This document shows, in pieces, positions 1 through 9,882 of a stretch of DNA of 64,000 bases. Made by a program: the position numbers and the translations under genes. Origin of the DNA: Mycoplasma tullyi (GTDB taxonomy: Bacteria; Bacillota_I; Bacilli_A; Mycoplasmatales; Mycoplasmoidaceae); contig NZ_CP059674.1 in the NCBI RefSeq assembly GCF_014068355.1, positions 62,001 through 126,000 on the forward strand. The letters are read 5' to 3'. The notes beneath the pieces are model-generated. The model was not told where the DNA came from and searched no databases. It worked only from the letters and a program-made list of their open reading frames with translations. Position 1 is the stretch's first letter, and each line of letters begins with the position of its first letter.

Positions 1-165
1 TTATTTCAGTTACAATTATCCATTTCTTTTAATAAAAATAAGTTAATAATCTATGGCAAATCGGCGTTAATTTACAAGCATCATTAATGTATAAAAAACA
101 ATCAAAATCATCGTTAAATTTGCATAAAAAGTAAAAAAAATTAACTCTATAAGAACTGACAAAAA

Positions 166-203
166 AATAAACATCAAGTTAGATGTTTAACTTGATGTTT
201 ATT
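166..203 (-). terminator. Rho-independent terminator of the 224-1105 gene
   Basis: A perfect 15-bp stem (166-180 pairs with 189-203) with an 8-nt loop. Read on the minus strand it is followed by a run of seven T (the A run at 160-166). It lies 20 nt beyond the stop codon of the minus-strand membrane protein gene. Bases 1-159 show no ORF or RNA gene that I can recognise. Confidence 0.85.
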
Positions 204-223
204 CTCTTTATCTATTTGCTTAC

Positions 224-1105
224 TTATCTAGTTTTATTTCTTCATTTTAGATAACTATATTTTAGGTTTTTTCACAGGTATCTAACATCAAGCTTAATTT
301 GTTTTTTAGACAACGATGGATTGATGATTCTTGCATTTAATTCTTGAACACCATATCTAATCGCTCATATCAATGTGATTGAGATCATTGTGATCATAAT
401 ACCAACAGGTATGACATTTGGGAAAGGAACTCTTAAGATTGTTGACACTGATTGGTATTCTCCGCCAATGTATCAGTCAGCAATTAATAACCCATTAGCA
501 TTGTTGGTAATTTTACGATCTAATTGAATACAGCTTAATACGTAAGTAACATAAACCGCAATGAATAAGTATTGATTAAGAATATCTCTTGGAGTTCATT
601 TGGTTGTTCAACATAATAACATTAACGCTACACTTGTTGTCATTACGTGAAGAATGAAATAAAGTTGATCGTTACCAATACCAATAAATATAAATTTATA
701 TGCTTCTAGTTTACCAGTGTATTGGTTAGCTAATCTAAATAATTCTCCATAAAGATTAATTAACCCACCAAACAATGCAATTGGTGCTACAGAGCGAATA
801 ACTAACTTGTTTTTAGTTACCATTAATCCTAAACCAGCAAAGATTGCAAAGAACGGACAGATATCTAATAATAGTAATCTTGAGTGTCTGATTGAGATCG
901 CAAAAGTGCTATTATCATCAGCAGCATTCCAACTTGGAATTAAGAATTGGATCTGTCTACCAATGATCATGTAGAAGAACATGAATCCACCGATAAAGAA
1001 TCAAAACCAATAATTATTTTCAAATCTAATAAAGAATTTAGAGGTTGCAATGATCAATACTAGTCAAAGCGAGACTATGATCATTAAAATCGTTCCTAAT
1101 TGCAT
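224..1105 (-). CDS. Polytopic membrane protein, possibly TMEM164/YwaF-like
   Basis: An uninterrupted 293-residue frame when UGA is Trp (several UGA codons). Hydrophobic segments along the whole length suggest six to seven membrane spans with little soluble domain. The central part, with segments LLLLDICPFFAIF, GGLINLYGE and QLYFILHVMTTS, is reminiscent of the TMEM164/YwaF (TIGR02206) family of membrane proteins of unknown role; this is a resemblance by eye, not a search. The gene is divergent from rpsJ, and I recall an uncharacterised membrane protein also next to rpsJ in M. pneumoniae and M. genitalium, so it is probably a conserved lineage gene. The start is the first ATG of the frame. Function unknown. 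Confidence 0.75.
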
Positions 1106-1252
1106 TTGTTACCTAACTTAAGCTTTAGTTTTATTTGTTTAATTAATTTTAAAGGATTTGATTGGGCCATAACCAATCATTTCGAATATTATATAAAATA
1201 AAAGCAAAAAACTAATTAAAGCAGCATATTCTTCTTTAACAAATAATTAATC

Positions 1253-1261
1253 TGGTATAAT
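1253..1261 (+). promoter_or_regulatory. Promoter of the S10-spc operon (extended -10)
   Basis: TGGTATAAT, an extended -10 element, is the only strong promoter-like sequence in the 262-bp divergent gap. Transcription would begin about 1268, leaving a leader of about 100 nt before rpsJ. No consensus -35 is evident, as is common in this group. Confidence 0.65.
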
Positions 1262-1288
1262 TTACAAGGTTGCGTTTTGAAAAGATTG

Positions 1289-1320
1289 CTGATACACCAA
1301 AAACCGTTGTCGAGTATCAG
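1289..1320 (+). promoter_or_regulatory. Leader hairpin upstream of rpsJ
   Basis: CTGATAC (1289-1295) can pair with GTATCAG (1314-1320) around an 18-nt loop inside the untranslated leader of the ribosomal operon. In other bacteria the S10 leader carries the binding site for ribosomal protein L4. Only the inverted repeat is seen here; the regulatory role is inference. Confidence 0.4.
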
Positions 1321-1367
1321 GTAACTTTTTAAAAGCATTAATAATAAAAATAAATATAGGACAACAC

Positions 1368-1733
1368 ATGACAGAACAAACAGCTAAATCTAGCAAAACA
1401 TCAAGCGAAGAAGCAAAGAAACAAAAAGAATTTACTGAGATCAAAATCAAGTTAAAATCGTACGATAGCAGATTATTAGATCAATCTGTTAAAAAGATTT
1501 TTGAGATCGTAAAAGAAACTGGATCAAAATTTTGTGGTCCAATTCCATTACCAACTAAAAAGGAAGTTTTTACAATTATTCGTTCACCACACGTTGATAA
1601 GGCTTCAAGAGAACAATTCGAAAGAAGAACTCACAAACGTTTAATCATCATTAAAGATTTAAAGAGCGAAACAATTCAAAAACTTAAACGTTTTGTAATT
1701 CCTTCTGGTGTTGAATTACGCATTTACTTATAA
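1368..1733 (+). CDS. rpsJ: Ribosomal protein S10 (uS10)
   Basis: First gene of the operon; part of the 30S head and, as NusE, of transcription antitermination complexes. At 121 residues it is longer than the usual 102-105 because of a Ser/Thr/Lys-rich N-terminal extension of about 20 residues; the canonical domain starts near [16 protein letters not shown]. The signature around [24 protein letters not shown] and the motif [10 protein letters not shown] are intact. The ATG at 1368 is the only start that keeps the frame after the leader. An internal start nearer residue 20 would need another initiation codon, and none is evident. Confidence 0.97.
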   Translation: MTEQTAKSSKTSSEEAKKQKEFTEIKIKLKSYDSRLLDQSVKKIFEIVKETGSKFCGPIPLPTKKEVFTIIRSPHVDKASREQFERRTHKRLIIIKDLKSETIQKLKRFVIPSGVELRIYL

Positions 1734-1764
1734 AAACATAGATTAATAAGGAGATTTTCAATAT

Positions 1765-2481
1765 ATGAAAGGAATATTTGGAACAAAGGTTGGAATGACT
1801 CAAGTTTTCGAAGAAAACGGTCGTTTGATTCCTGTGACTTTAGTAAGAGTTGAACCTAATCAAGTGATTAGTGTTAAAACCAAAGTAAAAGACGGTTATG
1901 ACGCTGTTCAATTAGGATTTAACCCAACTGAAGAAAAGAACTTAAATAAACCTCAATTAGGTCATTTTAAAAAAGCTAATACAAATACTTACAAGTATTT
2001 AGAAGAAGTTCGCGACATGACAGGTCACAAAGTTGGTGATCTATTAAAAGTCGAAGAACTTTTCCAAGAAGGTCAAGTTGTTGATGTTCAAGCTAAAACC
2101 AAAGGTCGCGGTTTTACTGGGGCTATTAAACGTTGAAACTTCAAAATTGGTTCAAAAGGTCACGGTGCTGGATATCCTCACAGATTCCAAGGTTCAGTGC
2201 AAGCTGGTCGTGGGGGTTCTCAAGCTCAAAGAGTTATGAAAGGTAAGAAGATGTCAGGTCATTATGGTCATGAACTTGTTACTATTCAAAACTTGTCAAT
2301 TGTTGGATTCTTACCAGAAGTAAGTTCAGTAATGATCTCAGGTGCAATCCCTGGTCCTAACAATGCTAAAGTTAGAATTACAACTTCTAAGAAAAATCCA
2401 AACAAAGTTGTTACCTACAAATTAATAATGAATAAAAAAGCTAGTCAACCAGCTAGTGAACAAGCACAAGCACAAGAATAA
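1765..2481 (+). CDS. rplC: Ribosomal protein L3 (uL3)
   Basis: A 238-residue 50S protein needed early in subunit assembly; its central loop approaches the peptidyl-transferase centre. The frame passes through a UGA codon (Trp) at 2134-2136, so it looks like two pieces under the standard code. The family motif around GSKGHGAGYPHRFQGS and the following QAGRGGSQAQRVMKGKKMSGHYG stretch (conserved G-rich loop) are present. A short Lys/Gln/Ala-rich tail of about 15 residues extends past the usual end. A clear AAGGAG ribosome-binding site precedes the ATG. Confidence 0.97.
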
Positions 2482-2507
2482 TTGAAATTTAAGGAAGATT
2501 ACAAACT

Positions 2508-3137
2508 ATGTCTAAAATAAAATTATTCGATTTATCTGGAAAAGTTCAAGAAGAAATCGAACTAAATCAAAAATTGCTTGTTAGTGAAGTGCATAAACAA
2601 GCAATCTTCGATGCAATTCTTGCTGAAAACCTATCACAAATTCAAGGTACTCACTCAACTCTTAAAAAAGGTGAAGTAAGTGGTGGTGGTAAGAAACCTT
2701 ACGAACAAAAACACACTGGTCGTGCAAGACAAGGTTCGATTCGTAACCCTCACTACGTAGGTGGTGGTATTGCTTTTGGTCCTAAACCTAACCGTAATTA
2801 CAAAATTAAGGTAAATAAAAAAGTAAGTTCATTAGCTTTCAAATCAGCAATTACTTCTAAAGTAAATAACAACGAATTATTAGGATTAGTTGATTCGATT
2901 AAACAAGACAAACCAAGCACAAAAGCAATTGTTAAATTACTAAAAGAATTAAAAGTTAATAAAAAAGTATTAATCGTAGCTTTTGAAAAGAACGAAAACT
3001 TAGAAAAATCAAGTGCTAATTTACCAAACGTTTCATACAAATTATGAAACCAAGTATCAGTAAAAGACTTAATTGATGCTAATTGTGTTTTAGCGCAAAA
3101 AAGTGCAATTAATAACTGAGTTGAAAGGCTGAACTAA
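2508..3137 (+). CDS. rplD: Ribosomal protein L4 (uL4)
   Basis: A 209-residue 50S protein whose extended loop lines the polypeptide exit tunnel. In E. coli it also represses its own operon by binding the S10 leader. The tunnel loop is recognisable from KPYEQKHTGRARQGSIRNP to GGGIAFGPKPNRNY. The last 30 residues are read through two UGA Trp codons and end just upstream of the rplW ATG. AAGGAAG lies upstream as ribosome-binding site. Confidence 0.96.
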
Positions 3138-3139
3138 TC

Positions 3140-3463
3140 ATGCAAATTACCGATGTACTTATTAAACCGATTCTTACAGAAAAAACTTATGGCATCATGA
3201 TGTCTGAACCAAGAAAGTACACTTTCTTAGTTAATGCAAAAGCCAACAAGAATCACATCAGACTAGCTTTTAAAACTATCTATGGAGTAGCTCCAGTAGC
3301 GGTTAATACTAAAACTAAAAAACCAGCTAGAGTTCGCACAGGAACACAAAACCCAGGTTTTTCAAGACTAGAGAAAATTGCGATCATCACTGTTCCATTT
3401 GGAGTAGAAGTAGCAATCACTGGAGAAAAACCAGAACCAAAAGAAGAATCAACTTCTAAATAA
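3140..3463 (+). CDS. rplW: Ribosomal protein L23 (uL23)
   Basis: A 107-residue 50S protein at the tunnel exit, the docking site for trigger factor and SRP. It opens with the family start ITDVLIKPILTEKTY and keeps the variable loop followed by KIAIITVPFGVEV. A C-terminal tail rich in Glu/Lys/Pro (about 14 residues) is an addition. The start codon is 2 nt after the rplD stop, suggesting translational coupling. Confidence 0.96.
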   Translation: MQITDVLIKPILTEKTYGIMMSEPRKYTFLVNAKANKNHIRLAFKTIYGVAPVAVNTKTKKPARVRTGTQNPGFSRLEKIAIITVPFGVEVAITGEKPEPKEESTSK

Positions 3464-3511
3464 TAATTAAATATCAGGCGCAAAGCAAAAAGGAAAATAA
3501 AATAAGCAGTT

Positions 3512-4363
3512 ATGCCGGTTAAGAAAATCGTAAATCGATCAAACAGTGGGATCCACCACAAGATCTCAATAGATTACAGCAAGGTTTTAACAACCAACAC
3601 CCCACAAAAATCTTTATTAGCTAAGAAAAAGAAAAACTCTGGTCGTAATAACCAAGGTAAAATTACCGTAAGACACCGTGGTGGTGGTTCAAAAAGAAAA
3701 TACCGTATTATTGATTTTAAAAGAAACTTACACGATGACAAAGTTGCTTTAGTTAAATCAATCGAGTATGATCCAAACAGAAGTGCGTTTATTTCATTAA
3801 TCGCTTATGAAAACGGTTATCGATCATACATCCTAACACCAGAAGGAATTAAAGTAGGCGATAAAGTAGTTTCATCTTCTCACGCAATCGATATTAAAGT
3901 AGGTAACTGTATGCCTCTTGAATTCATTCCTGAAGGTACAATGGTTCACAATATCGAAATGACTCCTGGTAAAGGTGCTCAGATCGCTAGAAGTGCTGGA
4001 GCTTACGCTCAAATCCTAGGTAAAGACGATACAGGTAAATACATCAACCTAAAATTAGGTTCTAAAGAAGTTAGAAAATTCTTAAAGAACTGTCGTGCTG
4101 TTGTTGGGATTGCTTCAAACGTTGATCACAACCTAGTTTTATTAGGTAAAGCGGGAACAACTAGACACAAAGGGATTCGTCCAACTGTTCGTGGTTCTGC
4201 CATGAACCCTAACGACCACCCACACGGGGGTGGTGAAGGTCGCAGCCCAGTAGGTCGTGACGCTCCAAGAACACCATGAGGGAAAAGACACATGGGTGTT
4301 AAAACAAGAAATAATAAAAAATCATCTACGCAATTAATTATCCGTAGACGTAACTCTAAATAG
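3512..4363 (+). CDS. rplB: Ribosomal protein L2 (uL2)
   Basis: A 283-residue 50S protein at the subunit interface, needed for peptidyl transferase activity. The universally conserved segment around [17 protein letters not shown], with the active-centre histidine region, is intact near residues 230-246. The C-terminal 28 residues follow one UGA Trp codon (4277-4279). Length matches the family (about 275). It is separated from rplW by 48 nt with an AAGGAAA sequence. Confidence 0.97.
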
Positions 4364-4383
4364 GAAATTGGAAGGTCAAATAA

Positions 4384-4647
4384 ATGTCAAGAAGTTCTAA
4401 GAAAGGTGCATTCGTAGAAGCTAGTTTATACAAAAAAGTATTAGACATGAATGCACAACAAAAAAAGAAAATAATCAAGACTTGATCTAGAAGAAGTACT
4501 ATTTTTCCAGATTTTGTTGGTCACACTTTTGCTGTTCATAATGGTAAAAAATTCATTAACGTTTATGTAACTGAAGATATGATCGGTCACAAACTAGGTG
4601 AATTTTCTCCTACAAGAACATTTAAAGGACACAGTTCTAACAGATAG
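4384..4647 (+). CDS. rpsS: Ribosomal protein S19 (uS19)
   Basis: An 87-residue 30S head protein that works with S13 near the A site. The start [15 protein letters not shown], one UGA Trp in [13 protein letters not shown], and the C-terminal [13 protein letters not shown] are all family hallmarks. Length is normal. It lies 20 nt after rplB and 10 nt before rplV in the same orientation. Confidence 0.97.
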
Positions 4648-4657
4648 GAGATAAACA

Positions 4658-5092
4658 ATGATCGCAATTGCAAGACAAAATAGAGTTAGAATCTCACCTC
4701 AAAAAGCACGATTAGTTTGTCAACTAATTAAGAACAAATCAGTAATTGAAGCACAAAACATCTTAGTTAATACTGATAAAAAAGGTGCTCGCATTATCCT
4801 AAAATTACTTAATTCAGTAATAGCTAATGCAACAAACAACCACGCAATGTTAGCTGAAAGACTTTATGTTTATGAAGTTGTTGCCAACCAAGGTCCAACA
4901 TTAAAACGTAACTTACCAAGAGCAAAAGGTTCAGCTGATATGATCAGAAAACGATCAACAAATTTCGTGATCAAATTATCAGATGATAAAAACGAAAGAA
5001 AACACGAAGTAGAAGCAATCAAAACTAGACTTAAAAAACGTGTTCTTGGACAAAACAAGAGAAAACAATCAGTTAGCGGAGATAAGAAATAA
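4658..5092 (+). CDS. rplV: Ribosomal protein L22 (uL22)
   Basis: A 144-residue 50S protein whose beta-hairpin reaches into the exit tunnel and contributes to macrolide sensitivity. The body follows the family from ARQNRVRISPQKARLVCQL to the hairpin GPTLKRNLPRAKGSADMIRKR. It is about 30 residues longer than the usual 110 owing to a Lys/Arg-rich C-terminal tail. A GGAG sequence sits just upstream of the ATG. Confidence 0.96.
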   Translation: MIAIARQNRVRISPQKARLVCQLIKNKSVIEAQNILVNTDKKGARIILKLLNSVIANATNNHAMLAERLYVYEVVANQGPTLKRNLPRAKGSADMIRKRSTNFVIKLSDDKNERKHEVEAIKTRLKKRVLGQNKRKQSVSGDKK

Positions 5093-5094
5093 AT

Positions 5095-5886
5095 ATGGGT
5101 CAAAAAGTAAACTCTAACGGTTTAAGATTTGGAATTAATAAGAACTGACAATCTCGTTGGGTAGCTAAAACTAATCAACAAACTGGTGACTGAATTGTTC
5201 AGGACGAAAAGATTAGAAACTACTTATTTAAGAAGTTCCACAACGCTTTTATTTCAAACGTTGATATTGAAAGAACACAAACTTCAATCCGTGTTTTCAT
5301 CTACGCTTCACAACCTGGTGTGATCTTAGGTAAAGAAGCTGCTAACATCAAAGTTATTCTATTAGCAATCAACAAGATTGTTGGTAGAAACATCAAAGTT
5401 GATGTTGACGTTCTTGAAGTGGGTAACCCTTCATTAAGTGCTAAGATTGTAGCTAGAGAATTAGCTGACGCAATTGAAAACCGTACACCATTAAGAACTG
5501 CGATGCGTCAAGCACTTAAACGTGTATTAAAAGCTGGTGCTAAAGGAATTAAGGTTTTAGTTTCTGGTCGTTTAAACGGTGTTGAAATTGCTAGAGACAA
5601 AATGTACATTGAAGGTAATGTAACCTTATCAACCCTAAGAACTGATATCGACTACGCTTTAGAAGAAGCACAAATGTCTTATGGTGTAATCGGTGTTAAG
5701 GTGTGAATTAACCGTGGAGAAATTTTTGGTAAAGATTTCTACAAAAAACAAGCACACATTGTTAAACCAAAAGGTGGTGATGGAAACTACCAAAGAAGAA
5801 ACTCAAATAAATCAAAAGATTACCGAGATAACAAAAACAAACAGTTTAACAAAAACCACCAAAATCAACAACCTGCTAAGGAGTAA
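5095..5886 (+). CDS. rpsC: Ribosomal protein S3 (uS3)
   Basis: A 263-residue 30S protein at the mRNA entry channel with an N-terminal KH domain ([12 protein letters not shown]). Three UGA Trp codons interrupt the frame under the standard code. The C-terminal domain keeps [16 protein letters not shown] and the GVIGVKVWINRGEIF stretch. A final Asn/Gln/Lys-rich tail of about 30 residues exceeds the normal length (about 220). The start overlaps the rplV stop region (2 nt gap). Confidence 0.96.
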
Positions 5887-5891
5887 ATAAG

Positions 5892-6308
5892 ATGTTACAA
5901 CCTAAAAGAACTAAATATCGAAAACCGCATAACGTAAGTTATGAAGGTAAAGCTAAAGGTAATTCTTATGTTGCTTTTGGTGAATACGGAATCATGGCTA
6001 CTAGTGGTGCTTGAATTGATAACCGTCAAATTGAAAGTGCACGGATTGCAATTTCAAAACAACTTGGAAAAACTGGTAAGATGTGAATTAGAATCTTCCC
6101 ACACATGTCAAAAACTAAGAAACCATTAGAAGTAAGAATGGGTTCAGGTAAAGGTAACCCTGAATTCTGAGTAGCTGTTGTTAAAGAAGGAACTGTAATG
6201 TTTGAAGTAGCAAACATTCCAGAAGCACAAATGAAAGAAGCTTTAACAAGAGCTGGTCACAAGCTTGGTGTTACCTGAAAGATCGTTGCTAGACAAGGGG
6301 CTCAATAA
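5892..6308 (+). CDS. rplP: Ribosomal protein L16 (uL16)
   Basis: A 138-residue 50S protein that contacts A-site tRNA. Family markers are [11 protein letters not shown], the [12 protein letters not shown] segment and [15 protein letters not shown], with several UGA Trp codons. Length is normal (136-144). The TAA stop shares its last base with the ATG of rpmC, a one-base overlap indicating coupled translation. Confidence 0.97.
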
Positions 6309-6769
6309 TGAATAAAGAATTAAGAGCAAAAACAAACGAAGAACTAATTCAATTAGTTACTCAATTAAAAGGTCGTTTATTAGAATATCGTTTTAAACTA
6401 GCTCAAGGTGAGCTTGATAAAACTCATATTATTAAAGAAACTAGACAAACTTTAGCTAGAGTGTTAACAATCTTAACTGAAAGAGATGTTAAGGTTAATA
6501 TCAACGCAATGGTTTCATCTTTTGTTAAAGAACAAACTAAACAACAAGAGATCCAAGAATCACTTAAAAAGATTAAGCAATTAAAACTAGCTAAATCAAA
6601 ACAAAATAAAGAAAAACGCTTAGCAAACGCTGAAAAAGTTAAAGCAGCACCTAAACCAGAACCAAAAGCTAAAAAAGTAAAAAGAACACCAAAAAAAGCA
6701 GAAGCAACTAAACCAACTACAAGTAAAAATAAGAAAAATGTTAAAGCTAAAACTAAGAAAAAAGGATAA
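6308..6769 (+). CDS. rpmC: Ribosomal protein L29 (uL29) with long basic tail
   Basis: The first 65 residues form the usual L29 helical hairpin (NEELIQLVTQLKGRLLEYRF, then LARVLTILTERD), located next to L23 at the tunnel exit. The remaining 85 or so residues are an extension of Lys, Ala and Pro with repeated KK/PK steps, giving 153 residues instead of the usual 60-75. The extension has no recognisable fold and resembles a histone-like basic tail. The reading frame is clean to the stop, so this is not a frameshift artefact. Confidence 0.95.
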   Translation: MNKELRAKTNEELIQLVTQLKGRLLEYRFKLAQGELDKTHIIKETRQTLARVLTILTERDVKVNINAMVSSFVKEQTKQQEIQESLKKIKQLKLAKSKQNKEKRLANAEKVKAAPKPEPKAKKVKRTPKKAEATKPTTSKNKKNVKAKTKKKG

Positions 6770-6774
6770 TCTAA

Positions 6775-7032
6775 ATGCGTAATTCAAGAAAAGTTTTAAT
6801 GGGTGTGGTTGTAAGTGATAAAATGCAAAAAACCGCTACTGTAAAGGTTGAGTCAAAAAACAGACACCCTTTTTATCACAAGTTGGTAATTTCTCACAAG
6901 AAGTATCACGTTCATAACGAAGAAGGTGAAAACGCTGCTAAGGTTGGTGACAAAGTGTTGATTATGGAAACTCGCCCATTATCAGCAACTAAGCGTTGAA
7001 GAATTGCTAAGATTATAGAACGAGCTAAATAA
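6775..7032 (+). CDS. rpsQ: Ribosomal protein S17 (uS17)
   Basis: An 85-residue OB-fold protein of the 30S body. It has the family start [17 protein letters not shown] and the motif [11 protein letters not shown], where the final Trp is a UGA codon, followed by [10 protein letters not shown]. Normal length. Only 5 nt separate it from rpmC. Confidence 0.97.
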
Positions 7033-7059
7033 TTATTTAACAGGAGAATATTTGAACTC

Positions 7060-7434
7060 ATGATTCAATTTATGACAAGACTTAACGTCGCTGATAATAC
7101 TGGTGCGCGTGAAGTTGGTGTAATTAAAGTATTAAACGGTTCTAAAAGAAGATATGCTTCTGTTGGTGATATTGTTGTAGTATCAGTAAAAGACGCAATT
7201 CCTTCAGGAACAGTTAAAAAAGGTCAAGTATTATTTGCTGTGATCGTAAGAACTAAAAAAGGTGCGCAAAGAAGAGATGGAACTCACCTAGCATTTGATG
7301 ATAATGCTTGTGTAATTATTAAGAACCGTGAAGATTTTGCTCCAAGAGGAACACGGATCTTTGGACCAGTAGCGCGTGAGTTAAGAGATAAAGGATTTAA
7401 CAGAATCGTTTCATTAGCAAGCGAAGTGTTATAG
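7060..7434 (+). CDS. rplN: Ribosomal protein L14 (uL14)
   Basis: A 124-residue 50S protein at the subunit interface that forms bridges with 16S rRNA. The signature around [18 protein letters not shown] and the [17 protein letters not shown] segment are intact. Length is normal. A GGAG ribosome-binding site lies upstream of the ATG. Confidence 0.97.
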   Translation: MIQFMTRLNVADNTGAREVGVIKVLNGSKRRYASVGDIVVVSVKDAIPSGTVKKGQVLFAVIVRTKKGAQRRDGTHLAFDDNACVIIKNREDFAPRGTRIFGPVARELRDKGFNRIVSLASEVL

Positions 7435-7444
7435 GAGTAAAAGA

Positions 7445-7774
7445 ATGCAACGTATTAAAAAAGGTGATAAGGTTGTTATCATAGCGGGTAAGCATAAACA
7501 AAAAACTGGAATCGTTTTACAAGTGTTTACTAAAGAACAACGTGCAATCGTTGAAGGTGTAAATATGATTAAACGTCACACCAAAGAAAACGCCCAAAAT
7601 CAAAAAGGTGGAATCATTGAAAAAGAAGCACCAATCCACCTATCTAACTTAGCTTTATTAGATCATAAAGCTAAAGAAGTTAGACCAGTTAAAGTTAAAT
7701 ATGGAACTGATCCAAAAACCAATAAAAAAGTGCGTTTATCTCGCAAAACAAATAATCTTGTAGGTGGTCAATAA
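7445..7774 (+). CDS. rplX: Ribosomal protein L24 (uL24)
   Basis: A 109-residue KOW-domain protein that initiates 50S assembly near the tunnel exit. The KOW motif is [20 protein letters not shown]; the segment [11 protein letters not shown] follows. Normal length. It ends in TAATG, a one-base overlap with rplE. Confidence 0.96.
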   Translation: MQRIKKGDKVVIIAGKHKQKTGIVLQVFTKEQRAIVEGVNMIKRHTKENAQNQKGGIIEKEAPIHLSNLALLDHKAKEVRPVKVKYGTDPKTNKKVRLSRKTNNLVGGQ

Positions 7775-8331
7775 TGAATTTAAAAACTAAATATAAGACA
7801 AAAATCGTTCCATTATTACAAAAAGAATTAGGGCTTTCTTCTGTAATGCAAGTTCCCAAGATCGAAAAGATCGTGATCAACATGGGTGTTGGTGATGCAA
7901 CTAAAGATGCCAAATTACTAGAACTTGCCGTAAGTGAATTACAAGCAATTAGTGGACAAAAACCAGTAATTACCAAAGCTCACTCTTCAAACGCTTCTTT
8001 CAAAATTAGACAAGGTCAAGCAATTGGTTGTAAAGTAACTCTAAGAGGTGAAAAGATGTGAAACTTCTTAGAAAAACTAATTAATATCGCCCTACCACGG
8101 GTAAGAGACTTCAGAGGTTTATCAAACCGCGCATTTGATGCTAGAGGTAATTACACTCTAGGAATTAAAGAGCAGATCATCTTCCCAGAAATTATCTATG
8201 ATAATGTGAAGAAAATTCGTGGATTTGACATTACATTAGTAATTTCATCTGATAATGCTAAACACAATCACCGTCTTTTATTAGAATTAGGAATGCCTTT
8301 AATTAAGACTAAGGAACAATCAAATGGCTAA
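7774..8331 (+). CDS. rplE: Ribosomal protein L5 (uL5)
   Basis: A 185-residue 50S protein binding 5S rRNA and P-site tRNA. Motifs are [25 protein letters not shown], and [10 protein letters not shown], the last part reached after a UGA Trp codon at 8059-8061. Normal length (about 180). The 3' end overlaps the start of rpsN by 8 nt. Confidence 0.96.
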
Positions 8332-8509
8332 AACATCATTAAAAATCAAACAAGCACGTCATGCTAAATTTAAAGTAAGAGCATACACAAGATGCAAACG
8401 TTGTGGTCGTCCTCATGCTGTTTATCGTAAATTTGGTATCTGTCGTTTATGCTTTAGACACCTTGCTTACAATGGTAGCTTACCAGGTGTTAAGAAATCA
8501 TCATGATAA
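8324..8509 (+). CDS. rpsN: Ribosomal protein S14, zinc-binding type (uS14)
   Basis: A 61-residue 30S head protein of the short C+ (type Z) form. The zinc ribbon cysteines are C24, C27, C40 and C43 (CKRC and CRLC). The penultimate codon is UGA, so the protein ends ...KKSSW before TAA, as in other type Z S14 proteins. It starts inside the end of rplE. Confidence 0.96.
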
Positions 8510-8516
8510 TAAACAG

Positions 8517-8528
8517 GGGTTAATATAA
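8517..8528 (+). repeat. Leader element shared by rpsH and rplF, copy 1
   Basis: GGGTTAATATAA placed three bases before the rpsH ATG. The identical 12-mer sits at 8937-8948, again three bases before the rplF ATG. The G run can serve as a weak Shine-Dalgarno sequence; TTAATATAA could also resemble a -10. The cause of the identity is not known. Confidence 0.5.
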
Positions 8529-8531
8529 ACT

Positions 8532-8933
8532 ATGCATTTTGATCCAGTAGCAGATATCATAACTAAAATAAACAATGCTAACCGCGCTAAGATTGTTGAG
8601 TTACAAACTGAAGCTTCTAAACTAAAGATTGCAATCTTAAACATCTTACTTAATGAAGGTTACATTCGCGGTTATGAGATCTATGACAATAAAGAAAAAA
8701 CAAAATCAATTTTAAAGATCAAACTTAAGTTTGATGAAAACCGCGTAAGTTCACTAAACGGGATGAAACAAATTTCTAAACCAGGTTTAAGAATTTATGT
8801 TTCAGCAGAAAAACTACCTAAAGTTTTAAACGGTTTGGGCATCGCAATCGTTTCAACTAACGAAGGTTTAATGACTGATAAATTAGCAAGAGCCAAGAAG
8901 ATCGGTGGCGAAGTACTTGCTTATGTTTGATAG
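8532..8933 (+). CDS. rpsH: Ribosomal protein S8 (uS8)
   Basis: A 133-residue protein of the 30S platform; the E. coli homologue represses the spc operon. The start [17 protein letters not shown] and the C-terminal motif [27 protein letters not shown] are typical; the final Trp is UGA followed by TAG. Normal length. Confidence 0.97.
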
Positions 8934-8936
8934 AAA

Positions 8937-8948
8937 GGGTTAATATAA
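8937..8948 (+). repeat. Leader element shared by rpsH and rplF, copy 2
   Basis: A second copy of GGGTTAATATAA, at the same distance from the rplF start codon as copy 1 from rpsH. Confidence 0.5.
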
Positions 8949-8951
8949 GAT

Positions 8952-9503
8952 ATGTCAAGAATTGGTAATCGAGTTATCACAGTTCCTAGCAATGTAAGTG
9001 TTAACCAAACTAAAGAACTATTAAGTTTTAAAGGTCCATTAGGTCAATTAGATCTTAAGTTAAAAGAAGGTAGCAACATTAATGTTAATGTTGAAAACAA
9101 CGAAATTAAACTAACTCGTAATAATGAATTAAAACAAACTAAGATGTTACACGGAACTTACAATGCGTTAATTAAAAACGCATTAGAAGGTGTAACCGTT
9201 GGTTTTAAAAAAGAATTACGTCTAGTGGGTGTAGGTTATCGTGCTGCTTTAAAAGGTGATGTACTAAATTTACAATTAGGTTATTCACACCCAATTAATT
9301 TAGATATTCCAAAAGATCTTAAAGTAACTGTTGAAAAAAACACCGAAATTACAGTTAGTGGAATTGATAAGCAAAGAGTTGGTGAATTTGCGATCCAAAT
9401 CCGTAAGTGAAGAATGCCAGAACCTTATAAAGGTAAAGGTGTGCTATACCTTAACGAACAGATTATTCGTAAAGCTGGTAAGACCGCAGAAGGGAAAAAA
9501 TAA
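8952..9503 (+). CDS. rplF: Ribosomal protein L6 (uL6)
   Basis: A 183-residue 50S protein near the factor-binding site. Two similar alpha/beta domains are present, with the start [12 protein letters not shown] and the C-terminal signature [22 protein letters not shown], reached after a UGA Trp codon. Normal length. Confidence 0.97.
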
Positions 9504-9509
9504 TAACTT

Positions 9510-9869
9510 ATGAAACAAGTTAATATGAACCGTAATGAACGCCGTCAGATGCGTCATAAGCGGGTGATTAAAAAGATTCGCAGAATTGATAATGGTCGTC
9601 CAGTAATGATCGTGGTTAAATCAAACAGCCACATCTCAGCACAAGTGTGAGATTTTAATCAAAACAAGATTATTGCTTCAAGCTCTTCTGTCAGTTTAGA
9701 TCTAGCTAACGGAAATAAAGAAAATGCGGCTATTGTTGGTGCAGATGTTGCTAACAAGCTACTAAAAATGAACATTACTGAAATCACCTTTGATCACGGT
9801 GGTTCTAAATACCATGGCCGAATTGCTGCACTTGCAGACGCTGCAAGAAAAGCTGGTTTAAAATTCTAG
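9510..9869 (+). CDS. rplR: Ribosomal protein L18 (uL18)
   Basis: A 119-residue 50S protein that binds 5S rRNA with L5. It shows a basic N-terminus ([19 protein letters not shown]), a UGA Trp in QVWDFNQNKI, and the end [26 protein letters not shown]. Normal length; no strong ribosome-binding site is visible in the 6-nt gap after rplF, so coupling is likely. Confidence 0.96.
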
Positions 9870-9882
9870 GATAATTTAAATT

